From: Candidatus Effluviviaceae Genus I sp.
GTDB lineage: Bacteria > Joyebacterota > Joyebacteria > Joyebacterales > Joyebacteraceae
Assembly: GCA_016867725.1 (NCBI GenBank)
Contig: VGIX01000005.1
Span: 1 to 64,000, forward strand
DNA: 64,000 nucleotides
Reading direction: 5' to 3'
Positions 57,464 through 64,000 of the stretch are shown here, piece after piece. Each line of letters opens with the position of its first letter. Positions within the stretch are counted from its first letter, which is position 1. A program made the position numbers and the translations under genes. The notes below the pieces were generated by a model. The model saw only the letters and a list, made by a program, of their open reading frames with translations, was not told the origin of the DNA and did not search any database.

Positions 57464-59749
57464 CTAGTTCCCGAAGCCTCCGTAGATCTCGCGGTAGATC
57501 CCGGAATAGCGGTACACGCGCTCCACGTAGTCTCTGGTCTCGGCGAAGCCGATATCCTCGAAGAAGACGTCCGAGTCCCCCGTCCCGCCGTAGTTCCACC
57601 ACCGCTTCACGTTCCCCGGCCCCCCGTTGTACGCGGCCAGCGCGCGCAGCACGTCGCCGTCGAAGTCCGCAAGCTGCTGCGACAGGTAGTACGCGCCGAA
57701 CTCGATGTTCGTCTCCGGATCGTTGAGCCGGCTCACCGCGAAGCCCCTGTGGCCCAGGCGCCTCGCGATCCACTTGCCCGTCTCCGGCATGATCTGCGAG
57801 AGCCCGCGCGCGCCCGGGCCCGAGCGCGCGACCGACTCGAACAGGCTCTCCTGACGGATCAGCGAGAAGAACAGGCTCGGGTCCACGCCGCGCTTCGCGC
57901 ACTCCCGCACCACGACATCGCGCCAGTGCGCCGGGCAGATCTTCCTACGCAGGTAGACCGGCGCGTCGCTGATCTCGTCGGCCGGCGAGAGCCTGAGCAT
58001 CCGCTCCGCGAACCGGATCGCGCGACGGTGGAAGCCGTTGCGTTCGTAGTACCCGATGAGCACGTCGAGCATCCTCGGGTCGGAGGCGAACCCGGCCTCG
58101 AGCTTCGACAGCTCCGCGGCGGCCGGCCCCGGCATGTGAAGGCAGAGGAAGTGGTCGGCCCTGACGAACGTGGGGTCCTCGGAGAGCCGCTCGCGCATCG
58201 CGGCGCTCACGCCGGGCACGTAGACGCGCTCGTGCCACTCCGCGAGCCACGCGGCGAAGTCCCGCCGCTCCTGGCTCCACGGCAGGCCGGGCGGGCGCGA
58301 CGCGAGCGTCGCCGGCTGCGGGGATGTCGCAGGCTCCGGACGACCGTCCTCCAGGAAGGCCAGCCGCTCGAGCGCCCGCCTCCCGTAGAACGAGTCGCGC
58401 GCCGCGCCCGCCGCCTCGCGGTATCGCTCGATCGCGCTGTCGATGCGCCCGAACCGCTCGTCGACCTTCCCGACCCAGTAGAGCGCTCTCGCGGCCCGCG
58501 CGCCGGTCGAGCTCGCGTAGAGCGTGGCGAAGTCGGCCGCCGCCTCGCGGTACTTCCCCAGCTTGTAGAGACACAGCCCTGCGCGGAAGAGCGCGTCGCC
58601 CGCGCGCTCCGAGGACGGATACCTGTCTGCCAAGGCGCTGAATGCGTCCCGGGCCTCGTCCCAGCGCTGCTCCTCCTCCAGGAGGCGCGCCTTCTCCCAG
58701 AGGATGTGCGCCGTCCCGATCCGGTCCGCGTACAGCGCGGCGTACCTGTCGTACGCGGCGACGCTCTCGTCGATGCGCCCCAACCGCCTGAGGCAGAAGG
58801 CGAGCTTCGACCACGCGAGGTCGGCGTACCCCCCCTCCGCCCCCAGCTCGACGGCCCGCTCGTACTCCCGGGCCGCCCCCCGGAAGTTGCCCTGGCGCTG
58901 TTGGCACCGGCCCAGGTGGTACGCGGCCTGCGCCGCGAACTCGCCCGCGTCGTGCTTGAGGTAGTGGGTGAAGAACTCCGCGGCGTCGCGGAGCCTCCCA
59001 TCGTGGTAGGCCACGAGCCCCTGGTGGTACCGGTCGGTGAACGAGCGCGAGACGGCGCGGCCGCGCTTGAGCGCGTCGCGGGCGCCCGCCGTGCTCGGGT
59101 GGGCCGTCACGGCGGTGGCGTAGCGCTCGAGCGCCCGGTCGGTCTCGCCCAGCTCCTCGTGGGCAAGGCCGATCTTGTAGAGCGCCTTCGCGAGGTCGCC
59201 GTCGGCGGCGGCCTCGAGCATCTCCTCGTACCATCGCAGAGCCGACGTCGCGTCCCCAGCGTCGAGATACGCGTCACCGAGCGACTCGAGCGCCTGGAGA
59301 TCGAAGCTCGTTGTGACGCCGTCGCTCAGCACCTCCCTGAGCGTGGACACCGCGGCCTCGAGATCGCCGCTCTCCAAGCGGCATCGGGCCAGACGCACGC
59401 GGATGGCGTCCGAGATGACGGGGAGAGCGACGAGAGCGTTACCGTAGGCGGCGGAGGCTTCGTCCCAGCGCTTGAGGCTCTCCAGCGATCGCCCCTCGAG
59501 AAACCGCGAACGCGCAGCCATGTTCGAGAGATAGACGTCCGTGGTCCCGTTGTTCGCGGCGATGGTCTCGGCCGTCCGCGCGTACAGCGCCGCCGCCCGT
59601 CGGTACTCGCCCGCAGTGAAGCTCCTCTCCGCGGCGGCGTGGAGCGAGTCGACGTCGGTACGCCACGAGGCGGACGCCGGTCCGACGAGGCAGGAGAGCT
59701 GGAGCGCGCAGACGAGCGCCATGGTAACGAGCTTCGGATGCGCTCTCAT
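57464..59749 (-). CDS. Soluble lytic murein transglycosylase with TPR superhelix
   Basis: 761 residues from ATG 59749; the 1296-residue frame reads back through the neighbour and is rejected. Signal peptide MALVCALQLSCLVGPASA (it also contains a Cys, so a lipoprotein is possible). Residues about 30-560 contain more than ten TPR-like helical repeats. The last 150 residues form the lysozyme-like SLT domain with catalytic Glu634 in RQESLFE, then GLSQIMP and ALAAYNGGPGN. It cleaves peptidoglycan glycan strands to 1,6-anhydro muropeptides in the periplasm. No ribosome-binding site is clear. It lies 71 bases downstream of the CoADR-like gene. Confidence 0.93.
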   Translation of the reverse strand: MRAHPKLVTMALVCALQLSCLVGPASASWRTDVDSLHAAAERSFTAGEYRRAAALYARTAETIAANNGTTDVYLSNMAARSRFLEGRSLESLKRWDEASAAYGNALVALPVISDAIRVRLARCRLESGDLEAAVSTLREVLSDGVTTSFDLQALESLGDAYLDAGDATSALRWYEEMLEAAADGDLAKALYKIGLAHEELGETDRALERYATAVTAHPSTAGARDALKRGRAVSRSFTDRYHQGLVAYHDGRLRDAAEFFTHYLKHDAGEFAAQAAYHLGRCQQRQGNFRGAAREYERAVELGAEGGYADLAWSKLAFCLRRLGRIDESVAAYDRYAALYADRIGTAHILWEKARLLEEEQRWDEARDAFSALADRYPSSERAGDALFRAGLCLYKLGKYREAAADFATLYASSTGARAARALYWVGKVDERFGRIDSAIERYREAAGAARDSFYGRRALERLAFLEDGRPEPATSPQPATLASRPPGLPWSQERRDFAAWLAEWHERVYVPGVSAAMRERLSEDPTFVRADHFLCLHMPGPAAAELSKLEAGFASDPRMLDVLIGYYERNGFHRRAIRFAERMLRLSPADEISDAPVYLRRKICPAHWRDVVVRECAKRGVDPSLFFSLIRQESLFESVARSGPGARGLSQIMPETGKWIARRLGHRGFAVSRLNDPETNIEFGAYYLSQQLADFDGDVLRALAAYNGGPGNVKRWWNYGGTGDSDVFFEDIGFAETRDYVERVYRYSGIYREIYGGFGN

Positions 59750-59820
59750 CGCAGGACAGCGGAGCAAGAACCGGACCGGGCGGGGCGAGGGCGCGCCGCG
59801 GGCGCGGCGCCGTGAGAGGA

Positions 59821-61194
59821 TCATCGGCCTGTCTTCTTCTGCGCCTCCGACGCCGCGACGAGGACCGGGTCCCACACCGGGGAGAACGGCGGCGCGTAGC
59901 TCATGTCGACGTCGGCGAGCTGGGAGACGGTCATGCCCGCGTGGAGCGCGGCGGCGATCGTGTCGATGCGTTTGGCGACACCCTCGCGGCCGACCATCTG
60001 CCCGCCGAGGAGCCTGCCGCTGCCGCGCTCGAAGACGAGCTTGACCGCGATGGGCGACGCGCCCGGGTACGCCGGCGAGCGCGACGGCGCCGCGATCCTG
60101 ACCGAGTCGGCGTCCAGCCCCTCGCGGCGCGCGGCCTCGCTCGAGAGCCCGGTGCCGGCCACCTCGAGATCGAACACCTTCGTGGCGTTCGTGCCGGCGA
60201 TGCCGCCGAAGGCGCGGTTCCCCCCGACGGCGTTCTCCCCGGCGATGCGCCCCTGCTTGTTCGCCGTCGTGCCGAGGGGGATCCACGCGGGGCGTCGCGT
60301 CACGACGTGCATGGCCTCGCAGCAGTCTCCCGCGGCGAGGACCGCGGGCTCGCTCGTCACCTGCCGCGCGTCGACCTTGATCGCGCCGCTTGGGCCCGTC
60401 TCGATGCCGGCGGCGCGCGCGAGCTCCGACGCCGGCCGGATCCCGACGGCCACGAGAACGAGGTCCGCCGGAAGCCGCTGCCCGCCGGCGAGGACGCAGC
60501 CGACGCTCCGGCCGTCCGCGCCCGGCTCGAACCCCTCCACCTTCGTTCCCTTCCGGACCTCGACGCCCTTGTCGAGCAGCTTCCGCTCGACGAGCTCGCT
60601 CATGTCCGCGTCGTACGTGGACAGGAGCGACGGCAGAAGCTCGACGACGCTCACGGCGAGCCCGCGCGCGGCGAGCGCCTCGGCCATCTCGAGGCCGATG
60701 TACCCGCCGCCGACGATCGTCGCGCGCCGCGCGCCCTGCGACACGCGCCGCTTGAGCGCCTCGCCGTCCTCGAGCGTCCTGAGCGTGAACACGCCGTCGA
60801 GGTCCGCGCCGGGCAGGGGCACTCGAACGGCCCGGGCGCCCGTGGCGATGACGAGCGCGTCGAAGGCGAGCGCCTGCTCGCCCTCGGACGCGCGCAGCGT
60901 CACGGTCCGCTTTCGCGGATCGAGCGCCATGGCCTCCGTGCGGAGCCGGACGTCGATCCGGCGCTCGCGGCGGAAGAACGCGGCGTCGTGCGCGATGAGG
61001 GCGTCCCGCTCCGGAACGACGTCCGCGATGAAGTACGGCAGTGAGCACGCCCCGTAGGAGACGTCGTCGCCCTTCTCGACCGCCACGATCTCGATGTCGG
61101 GACGCAGCCGCCGCGCCCGGCTCGCCGCGCTCATGCCCGCGGCCACGCCGCCCACGACGACCAGCCGACCACCCTCGCGCATTGCCGACGCCAT
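59821..61194 (-). CDS. CoA-disulfide reductase / NADH oxidase family flavoprotein
   Basis: 457 residues from ATG 61194, GGAGGAG upstream. FAD motif VVGGVAAGMSAASRARR, redox Cys in SYGACSLPYFI (position 49, where CoADR and Nox have a single reactive Cys), NAD motif IVGGGYIGLEMAEAL and second FAD motif LAAGDCCEAM. The C-terminal dimer domain is NATKVFDLEVAGTGLS. The family ranges from CoA-disulfide reductase to H2O-forming NADH oxidase and sulfur-reducing NSR. The single Cys fits any of these. No rhodanese domain is attached. It could protect anaerobic metabolism from oxygen or serve polysulfide reduction. Expressed with the transglycosylase. Confidence 0.9.
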   Translation of the reverse strand: MASAMREGGRLVVVGGVAAGMSAASRARRLRPDIEIVAVEKGDDVSYGACSLPYFIADVVPERDALIAHDAAFFRRERRIDVRLRTEAMALDPRKRTVTLRASEGEQALAFDALVIATGARAVRVPLPGADLDGVFTLRTLEDGEALKRRVSQGARRATIVGGGYIGLEMAEALAARGLAVSVVELLPSLLSTYDADMSELVERKLLDKGVEVRKGTKVEGFEPGADGRSVGCVLAGGQRLPADLVLVAVGIRPASELARAAGIETGPSGAIKVDARQVTSEPAVLAAGDCCEAMHVVTRRPAWIPLGTTANKQGRIAGENAVGGNRAFGGIAGTNATKVFDLEVAGTGLSSEAARREGLDADSVRIAAPSRSPAYPGASPIAVKLVFERGSGRLLGGQMVGREGVAKRIDTIAAALHAGMTVSQLADVDMSYAPPFSPVWDPVLVAASEAQKKTGR

Positions 61195-61312
61195 CGCTCC
61201 TCCTGGGTGACCGAATGGCTACCACATCGGCCGCGGCGTGGCAAGTCTCCGGCGGGGCCTCGTCACGCGGCGAGCCCCGCCGCGGTCGGCCGCGCGACCC
61301 GCCCGCCAAAGC

Positions 61313-61341
61313 GGTGGGGGCGGCACGAGGCCGCCCCCACC
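61313..61341. terminator. Terminator-like hairpin upstream of the CoADR-like gene
   Basis: A 12-bp stem, GGTGGGGGCGGC (61313-61324) and GCCGCCCCCACC (61330-61341), with loop ACGAG, after the Hsp20 remnant's stop. No U-tract; likely shared as a transcript end. Confidence 0.55.
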
Positions 61342-61417
61342 AAGGCCGGCGCACTCACGTTGTCCACCCACCATGCTGCCGCGTCGGCCTCCGTCTGTTC
61401 GGACCGAGAGACAGGCC

Positions 61418-61639
61418 CTACGAGATCTCGACCTTCTTCGCCTTCGCCGTCTCGGCCTTGGGAACGCGTACGGTCAGCACGCCACTCAGAGTGAGCTGGA
61501 TGTCGACGGTCGGGCTCCAGCTGAACTCGGAGAAGGAGAGGGGACTCATCCAGTTCCGGATCAGCCGGTCCATCGCCCTGCCCATGTCTTCGGCAACGAC
61601 CGGCAGGTCCCTTCTCGGCCTCCAACGAACGAGCTCCAT
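61418..61639 (-). pseudogene. Internally deleted small heat-shock protein (Hsp20)
   Basis: 73 residues from ATG 61639, with a very strong GGAGGTGA five bases upstream; the GTG three codons earlier is less likely because it overlaps that site. The N-terminus (ELVRWRPRRDLPVVAEDMGRAMDRLI) and the WSPTVDI motif are those of Hsp20 chaperones. The C-terminus (SGVLTVRVPKAETAKAKKVEIS) matches the family's last strand and IXI-like end. Between them the reading frame jumps straight from VDIQLT to LSGVLTV. The 60-70 residues of the alpha-crystallin beta-sandwich, present in all functional members, are missing. The deletion is in frame and the ribosome-binding site intact. I call it a decayed gene, though a shortened product could be made. 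Confidence 0.75.
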
Positions 61640-61751
61640 CTGCTTCACCTCCTTCCCTAAGTGATGTGCTTACGGTCGGCTGCGAGGATTCTGATGCGGA
61701 AGACCGTCCGGCGATTCTGGGCCGCTTGCGACGCAGCGAGCCCCGAAGAAC

Positions 61752-61783
61752 GTGGAGCCCCCGGTCCGAACCGGAGGCTCCAC
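61752..61783 (-). terminator. Terminator of the S9 peptidase-anti-sigma-like operon
   Basis: GTGGAGCC (61752-61759) pairs with GGCTCCAC (61776-61783), and CCGGT pairs with ACCGG inside. On the minus strand GTTCTTC follows. It lies after the zinc-finger gene stop at 61861. Confidence 0.6.
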
Positions 61784-61860
61784 AACGGTCCTGCTCGCCG
61801 CGCCTGCGCGCCGTCGGACGGCAACGCTCGCTGCGACGCTCTCGGGAGCGTCGTCCGCGC

Positions 61861-62106
61861 CTACGGCTTGTCCTCCTCAAGGCACTTCCTGAGCGCCTCG
61901 TGGAGCCGAGCCCGCGCCGCGGGCGGCAGCACGATGCGCTCCTGGACCACCTGGTGGAGGACGATCGTCCGGCGGAAGGTGTGCAGCATCGCCTGCGCCT
62001 TCACGCAGCTCCGGAGATGCTCCTCGATCTCGAGCCTCAGCTCCTCGCCGGCCTCGCCGTCGACGTACGCCGACAGAGCCTCCAGGAGCCCCTTGCAGTC
62101 GAGCAT
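61861..62106 (-). CDS. Degenerate zinc-finger (zf-HC2/anti-sigma-like) protein
   Basis: 81 residues. It resembles the short zf-HC2 anti-sigma family: Cys4 in MLDCKGLLEAL, LSAYVDGE, and IEEHLRSC. In that family HLxxC is followed by xxC. Here the final Cys is Ala (SCVKAQAML), so the usual four-ligand zinc site lacks one ligand. The rest is helical (TFRRTIVLHQVVQER). Only one base separates its ATG from the stop codon of the S9 peptidase gene upstream, so expression is coupled. No sigma factor gene is next to it. It may bind a sigma factor without zinc or be inactive. Confidence 0.72.
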   Translation of the reverse strand: MLDCKGLLEALSAYVDGEAGEELRLEIEEHLRSCVKAQAMLHTFRRTIVLHQVVQERIVLPPAARARLHEALRKCLEEDKP

Positions 62107-62107
62107 G

Positions 62108-64000
62108 CTACTCCTCGAAGCGCCCGCCCAGATTCGCGGCGAGGAACTTCTCGGCCGCCGCGTAGTAGCGGAGCCGGTTGCCGGGCTTGGCGAACCCGTG
62201 CCCCTCGTCCTCGAACAGCAGGTACTCGTGGGCGATGCCCTTCGCCTTCATGGCCGCGACGATCTGTTCGGCCTCGGCCTGCTTGACGCGCGGGTCGTTG
62301 GCCCCGTGCGCGATGAGCATCGGGATGCGGATCGCGTCCACCTTGAAGAGCGGCGAGCGCGACTCGAGAAACTCCCTGTCCGTCACGGGGTCGCCGACTC
62401 GCTTGTGCAGCACGGACAGCATGGACGACCAGTACGGCGGCACGGTCTCGATGAACGTGACGAGGTTGCTCGGCGCGACGGCGGCGACCGCGCAGGCGAA
62501 GAGGTCCGGCGTGAACGTCGCGCCGACGAGCGCGGCGTATCCGCCGTACGAACCGCCCATGATCGCGACGCGCCCGGGGTCCGCGATGCCCTGGCCCACG
62601 GCCCACGCAACCGCATCCAGGAGGTCGTCGTGCATCCTCCCGCCCCACTCCCTGTCGCCCGCGTTGACGAACTCCTTGCCGTAGCCGGTCGAGCCGCGGA
62701 AGTTCACCTGGAGGCACGCGTACCCGCGGTTGGCCAGCCACTGCGCCTCGGGGTTGTATCCCCACGAATCGCGGTACCAGGGGCCGCCGTGGACGTTCAG
62801 CACGAGCGGGAGCTTCTGCCGCGGGACGCCGGGCGGACAGGTGAGGTAGCCGCGGATCGTCAGGCCGTCCCGCGACTGAAACGAGACAGGCTCCATGGCG
62901 GCCAGGGTGAAGTCCCGGAGATCGGACCGGTTGTCGAAGAGGAACGTGCCCTTCCTGGTCGAGCGGTCGTAGCTGTAGTACGACACGGGGCCGTCGTCCT
63001 TCACGTACCCCACGATCCAGGTCCGGTCGGCGTGGTCGCGGCTGTAGGCCTTGAAGTCGCCGCGGTCGAGCGCCTGGAGCGCCTCGAAGTCCGCGCGCAA
63101 CGAGCCGTCGAGGACGATCCACTCGTCGCGCTCCTTCGTGAACCCGACGGCCTCGATCTCGTGCGTGTCCGGGTTCACCATGGCGTCGCTCACGTCGTAC
63201 GTCGGATCCTGGGCGATGACCTCGATCGCGCCTGTCGCGAGGTCGAGCTTCACGAGCCGCCCGGCGTTCACGCCCCGCGAGTCGAGAAGGTAGAGCGACC
63301 CGCCGTCCTTCGTGAAGGCGACGGGCCCGCTGTTCAGGTTGTCCTCCGGCCCCCAGGTCAGCACCTTCTCCCACGGGGCGGCCTCGGTCTTCCTCACGAG
63401 GAGGTCGAACCCGCCCTCGGCGGTCGCCGCCACCGCGCCCCGCACCTTGAGATTGTAGTCCGTCACCCATCCCGCGACGTTCCCCGGGTTCTTCGCGACC
63501 ATCGTGAGCTCGCCGGTCGCGACGTTCAGGCTGTACACGTCGTGGAGGTGCGGGTCCTCACGGTTCATCATCACGATGAGCGTGTCGGGGTGGCGCTTGT
63601 TCTGGTCCACGATCTCGACCTGGACGCCCTCGAACGGCGTGAGGTCGCGCGTCTCCCCCGCAGCGAGACTCACGGCGTACACGCGCCAGTTCTCGTCCCC
63701 GTGCGCGTCCTGCAGGTAGATGACGTGCCGGTTGTCCGCCGCCCAGAAGTAGCGAAAGATGCCCCGGTCGGCGTCGCGCGTGATCGGCCGGTCGTCGTCC
63801 TCGCCGATGGTCCTGACCCACACGTTGAGCACACCGTCCAGCGGCGCGATGTAGGCGAGCATCGTGCCGTCGGGCGAGACCTTCGGCGCGGCCTTCGTCG
63901 GGTTCCCGAAGAGCACTTCGCGCGGGATGAGTCGGACGTCGTGCGAGGCGCAGGAGCACGCGGCGAGCGCGCCGACAAACGCCGTCACGAGACACAGTCT
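62108..64000 (-). CDS. S9 prolyl oligopeptidase-family serine peptidase (start beyond window)
   Basis: At least 630 residues. The first in-window start is GTG 63988, but the frame continues to the window edge with hydrophobic residues (CLVTAFVGALAACSC), so the signal peptide probably begins outside. AACSC may be a lipobox. A beta-propeller of six or seven blades (about 25-370) precedes an alpha/beta hydrolase domain with the serine in GGSYGGYA, Asp in HGANDPRV and His in EDEGHGF. It cleaves peptides of limited size, probably on the periplasmic face or surface, during amino-acid scavenging. The small zinc-finger-like gene follows by one base. Confidence 0.92.
   Translation of the reverse strand, partial: RLCLVTAFVGALAACSCASHDVRLIPREVLFGNPTKAAPKVSPDGTMLAYIAPLDGVLNVWVRTIGEDDDRPITRDADRGIFRYFWAADNRHVIYLQDAHGDENWRVYAVSLAAGETRDLTPFEGVQVEIVDQNKRHPDTLIVMMNREDPHLHDVYSLNVATGELTMVAKNPGNVAGWVTDYNLKVRGAVAATAEGGFDLLVRKTEAAPWEKVLTWGPEDNLNSGPVAFTKDGGSLYLLDSRGVNAGRLVKLDLATGAIEVIAQDPTYDVSDAMVNPDTHEIEAVGFTKERDEWIVLDGSLRADFEALQALDRGDFKAYSRDHADRTWIVGYVKDDGPVSYYSYDRSTRKGTFLFDNRSDLRDFTLAAMEPVSFQSRDGLTIRGYLTCPPGVPRQKLPLVLNVHGGPWYRDSWGYNPEAQWLANRGYACLQVNFRGSTGYGKEFVNAGDREWGGRMHDDLLDAVAWAVGQGIADPGRVAIMGGSYGGYAALVGATFTPDLFACAVAAVAPSNLVTFIETVPPYWSSMLSVLHKRVGDPVTDREFLESRSPLFKVDAIRIPMLIAHGANDPRVKQAEAEQIVAAMKAKGIAHEYLLFEDEGHGFAKPGNRLRYYAAAEKFLAANLGGRFEE

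Noticed and set aside
57464-61354. A 1296-residue fusion of transglycosylase with an N-terminal extension
   Set aside because: The extension is the antisense-like out-of-frame reading of the CoA-disulfide-reductase gene. ATG 59749 starts with a clear signal peptide.
1-64000. tRNA, rRNA, CRISPR, insertion sequence or attachment site
   Set aside because: Reading both strands showed no T-loop GTTCGANTCC element, no regularly spaced repeats, no transposase or integrase and no flanking direct repeats. Small RNAs could still be missed by eye.

Overview
The window is about 64 kb of GC-rich bacterial chromosome with dense, mostly real genes on both strands. No rRNA, tRNA, CRISPR array, transposase or phage gene was recognised. 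Several secreted proteins end in a FlgD-like tail with a PNPF or YPNPFNP motif and a final Leu-Lys or Leu-Arg. With the multihaem cytochrome, PEP-CTERM protein, FG-GAP propeller, Mvh-type NiFe hydrogenase and pyruvoyl arginine decarboxylase, this fits an uncultured FCB-related candidate phylum (Eisenbacteria or Krumholzibacteriota-like). The phylum is an inference from gene content. Many divergent gaps carry TTGAxx-N17/18-TAxxxT elements, so an ordinary sigma70-like promoter is readable here.

Layout. 1-1.5 kb: start of an FAD-linked oxidase and an M24 peptidase, both leftward. 1.5-4.6 kb: a leftward NiFe hydrogenase operon (small subunit, large subunit, maturation protease). 4.8-11.4 kb: a divergent rightward operon with a receiver-kinase hybrid, a small Cys-rich protein, two receiver-only proteins, a single-chain NfnAB/SudBA flavoprotein and a Cache-type membrane kinase. 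11.5-14.1 kb: glycosyltransferase and flippase. 14.3-31.8 kb: secreted or surface proteins (papain-like protease with beta-helix, six-haem cytochrome, PEP-CTERM protein, FG-GAP propeller, metalloprotease-like protein) interleaved with a geranylgeranyl-reductase-like enzyme, a heterodimeric ABC exporter and an outer-membrane lipoprotein-type protein. 31.9-34.5 kb: TetR regulator and radical SAM enzyme. 34.5-39.6 kb: lipoprotein and M14 carboxypeptidase. 39.7-42.3 kb: class II amidotransferase, then arginine decarboxylase and agmatinase (arginine to putrescine). 42.3-45.9 kb: class I amidotransferase, second geranylgeranyl reductase, metallophosphoesterase. 46-48.3 kb: small Zn-ribbon protein, adenosine-specific kinase, glycosyltransferase. 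48.4-52.1 kb: an ECF sigma factor, its anti-sigma factor and envelope proteins. 52.2-64 kb: phosphohexomutase, trpS, a dead M1-like peptidase with TPRs, NifU/IscU scaffold, lytic transglycosylase, CoA-disulfide-reductase-like enzyme, an internally deleted Hsp20, a degenerate zinc-finger anti-sigma-like protein and an S9 peptidase running off the right edge.

The most system-like region is 1.5-11.4 kb. A two-subunit hydrogenase without the usual MvhD/Hdr partners faces a fused NADH/NADPH/ferredoxin-type flavoprotein embedded among four signalling proteins, and the two divergent promoters share an inverted 9-bp element. The window also holds several decayed or remodelled genes (Hsp20, M1 peptidase, zinc-finger protein) and two genes that look leaderless.
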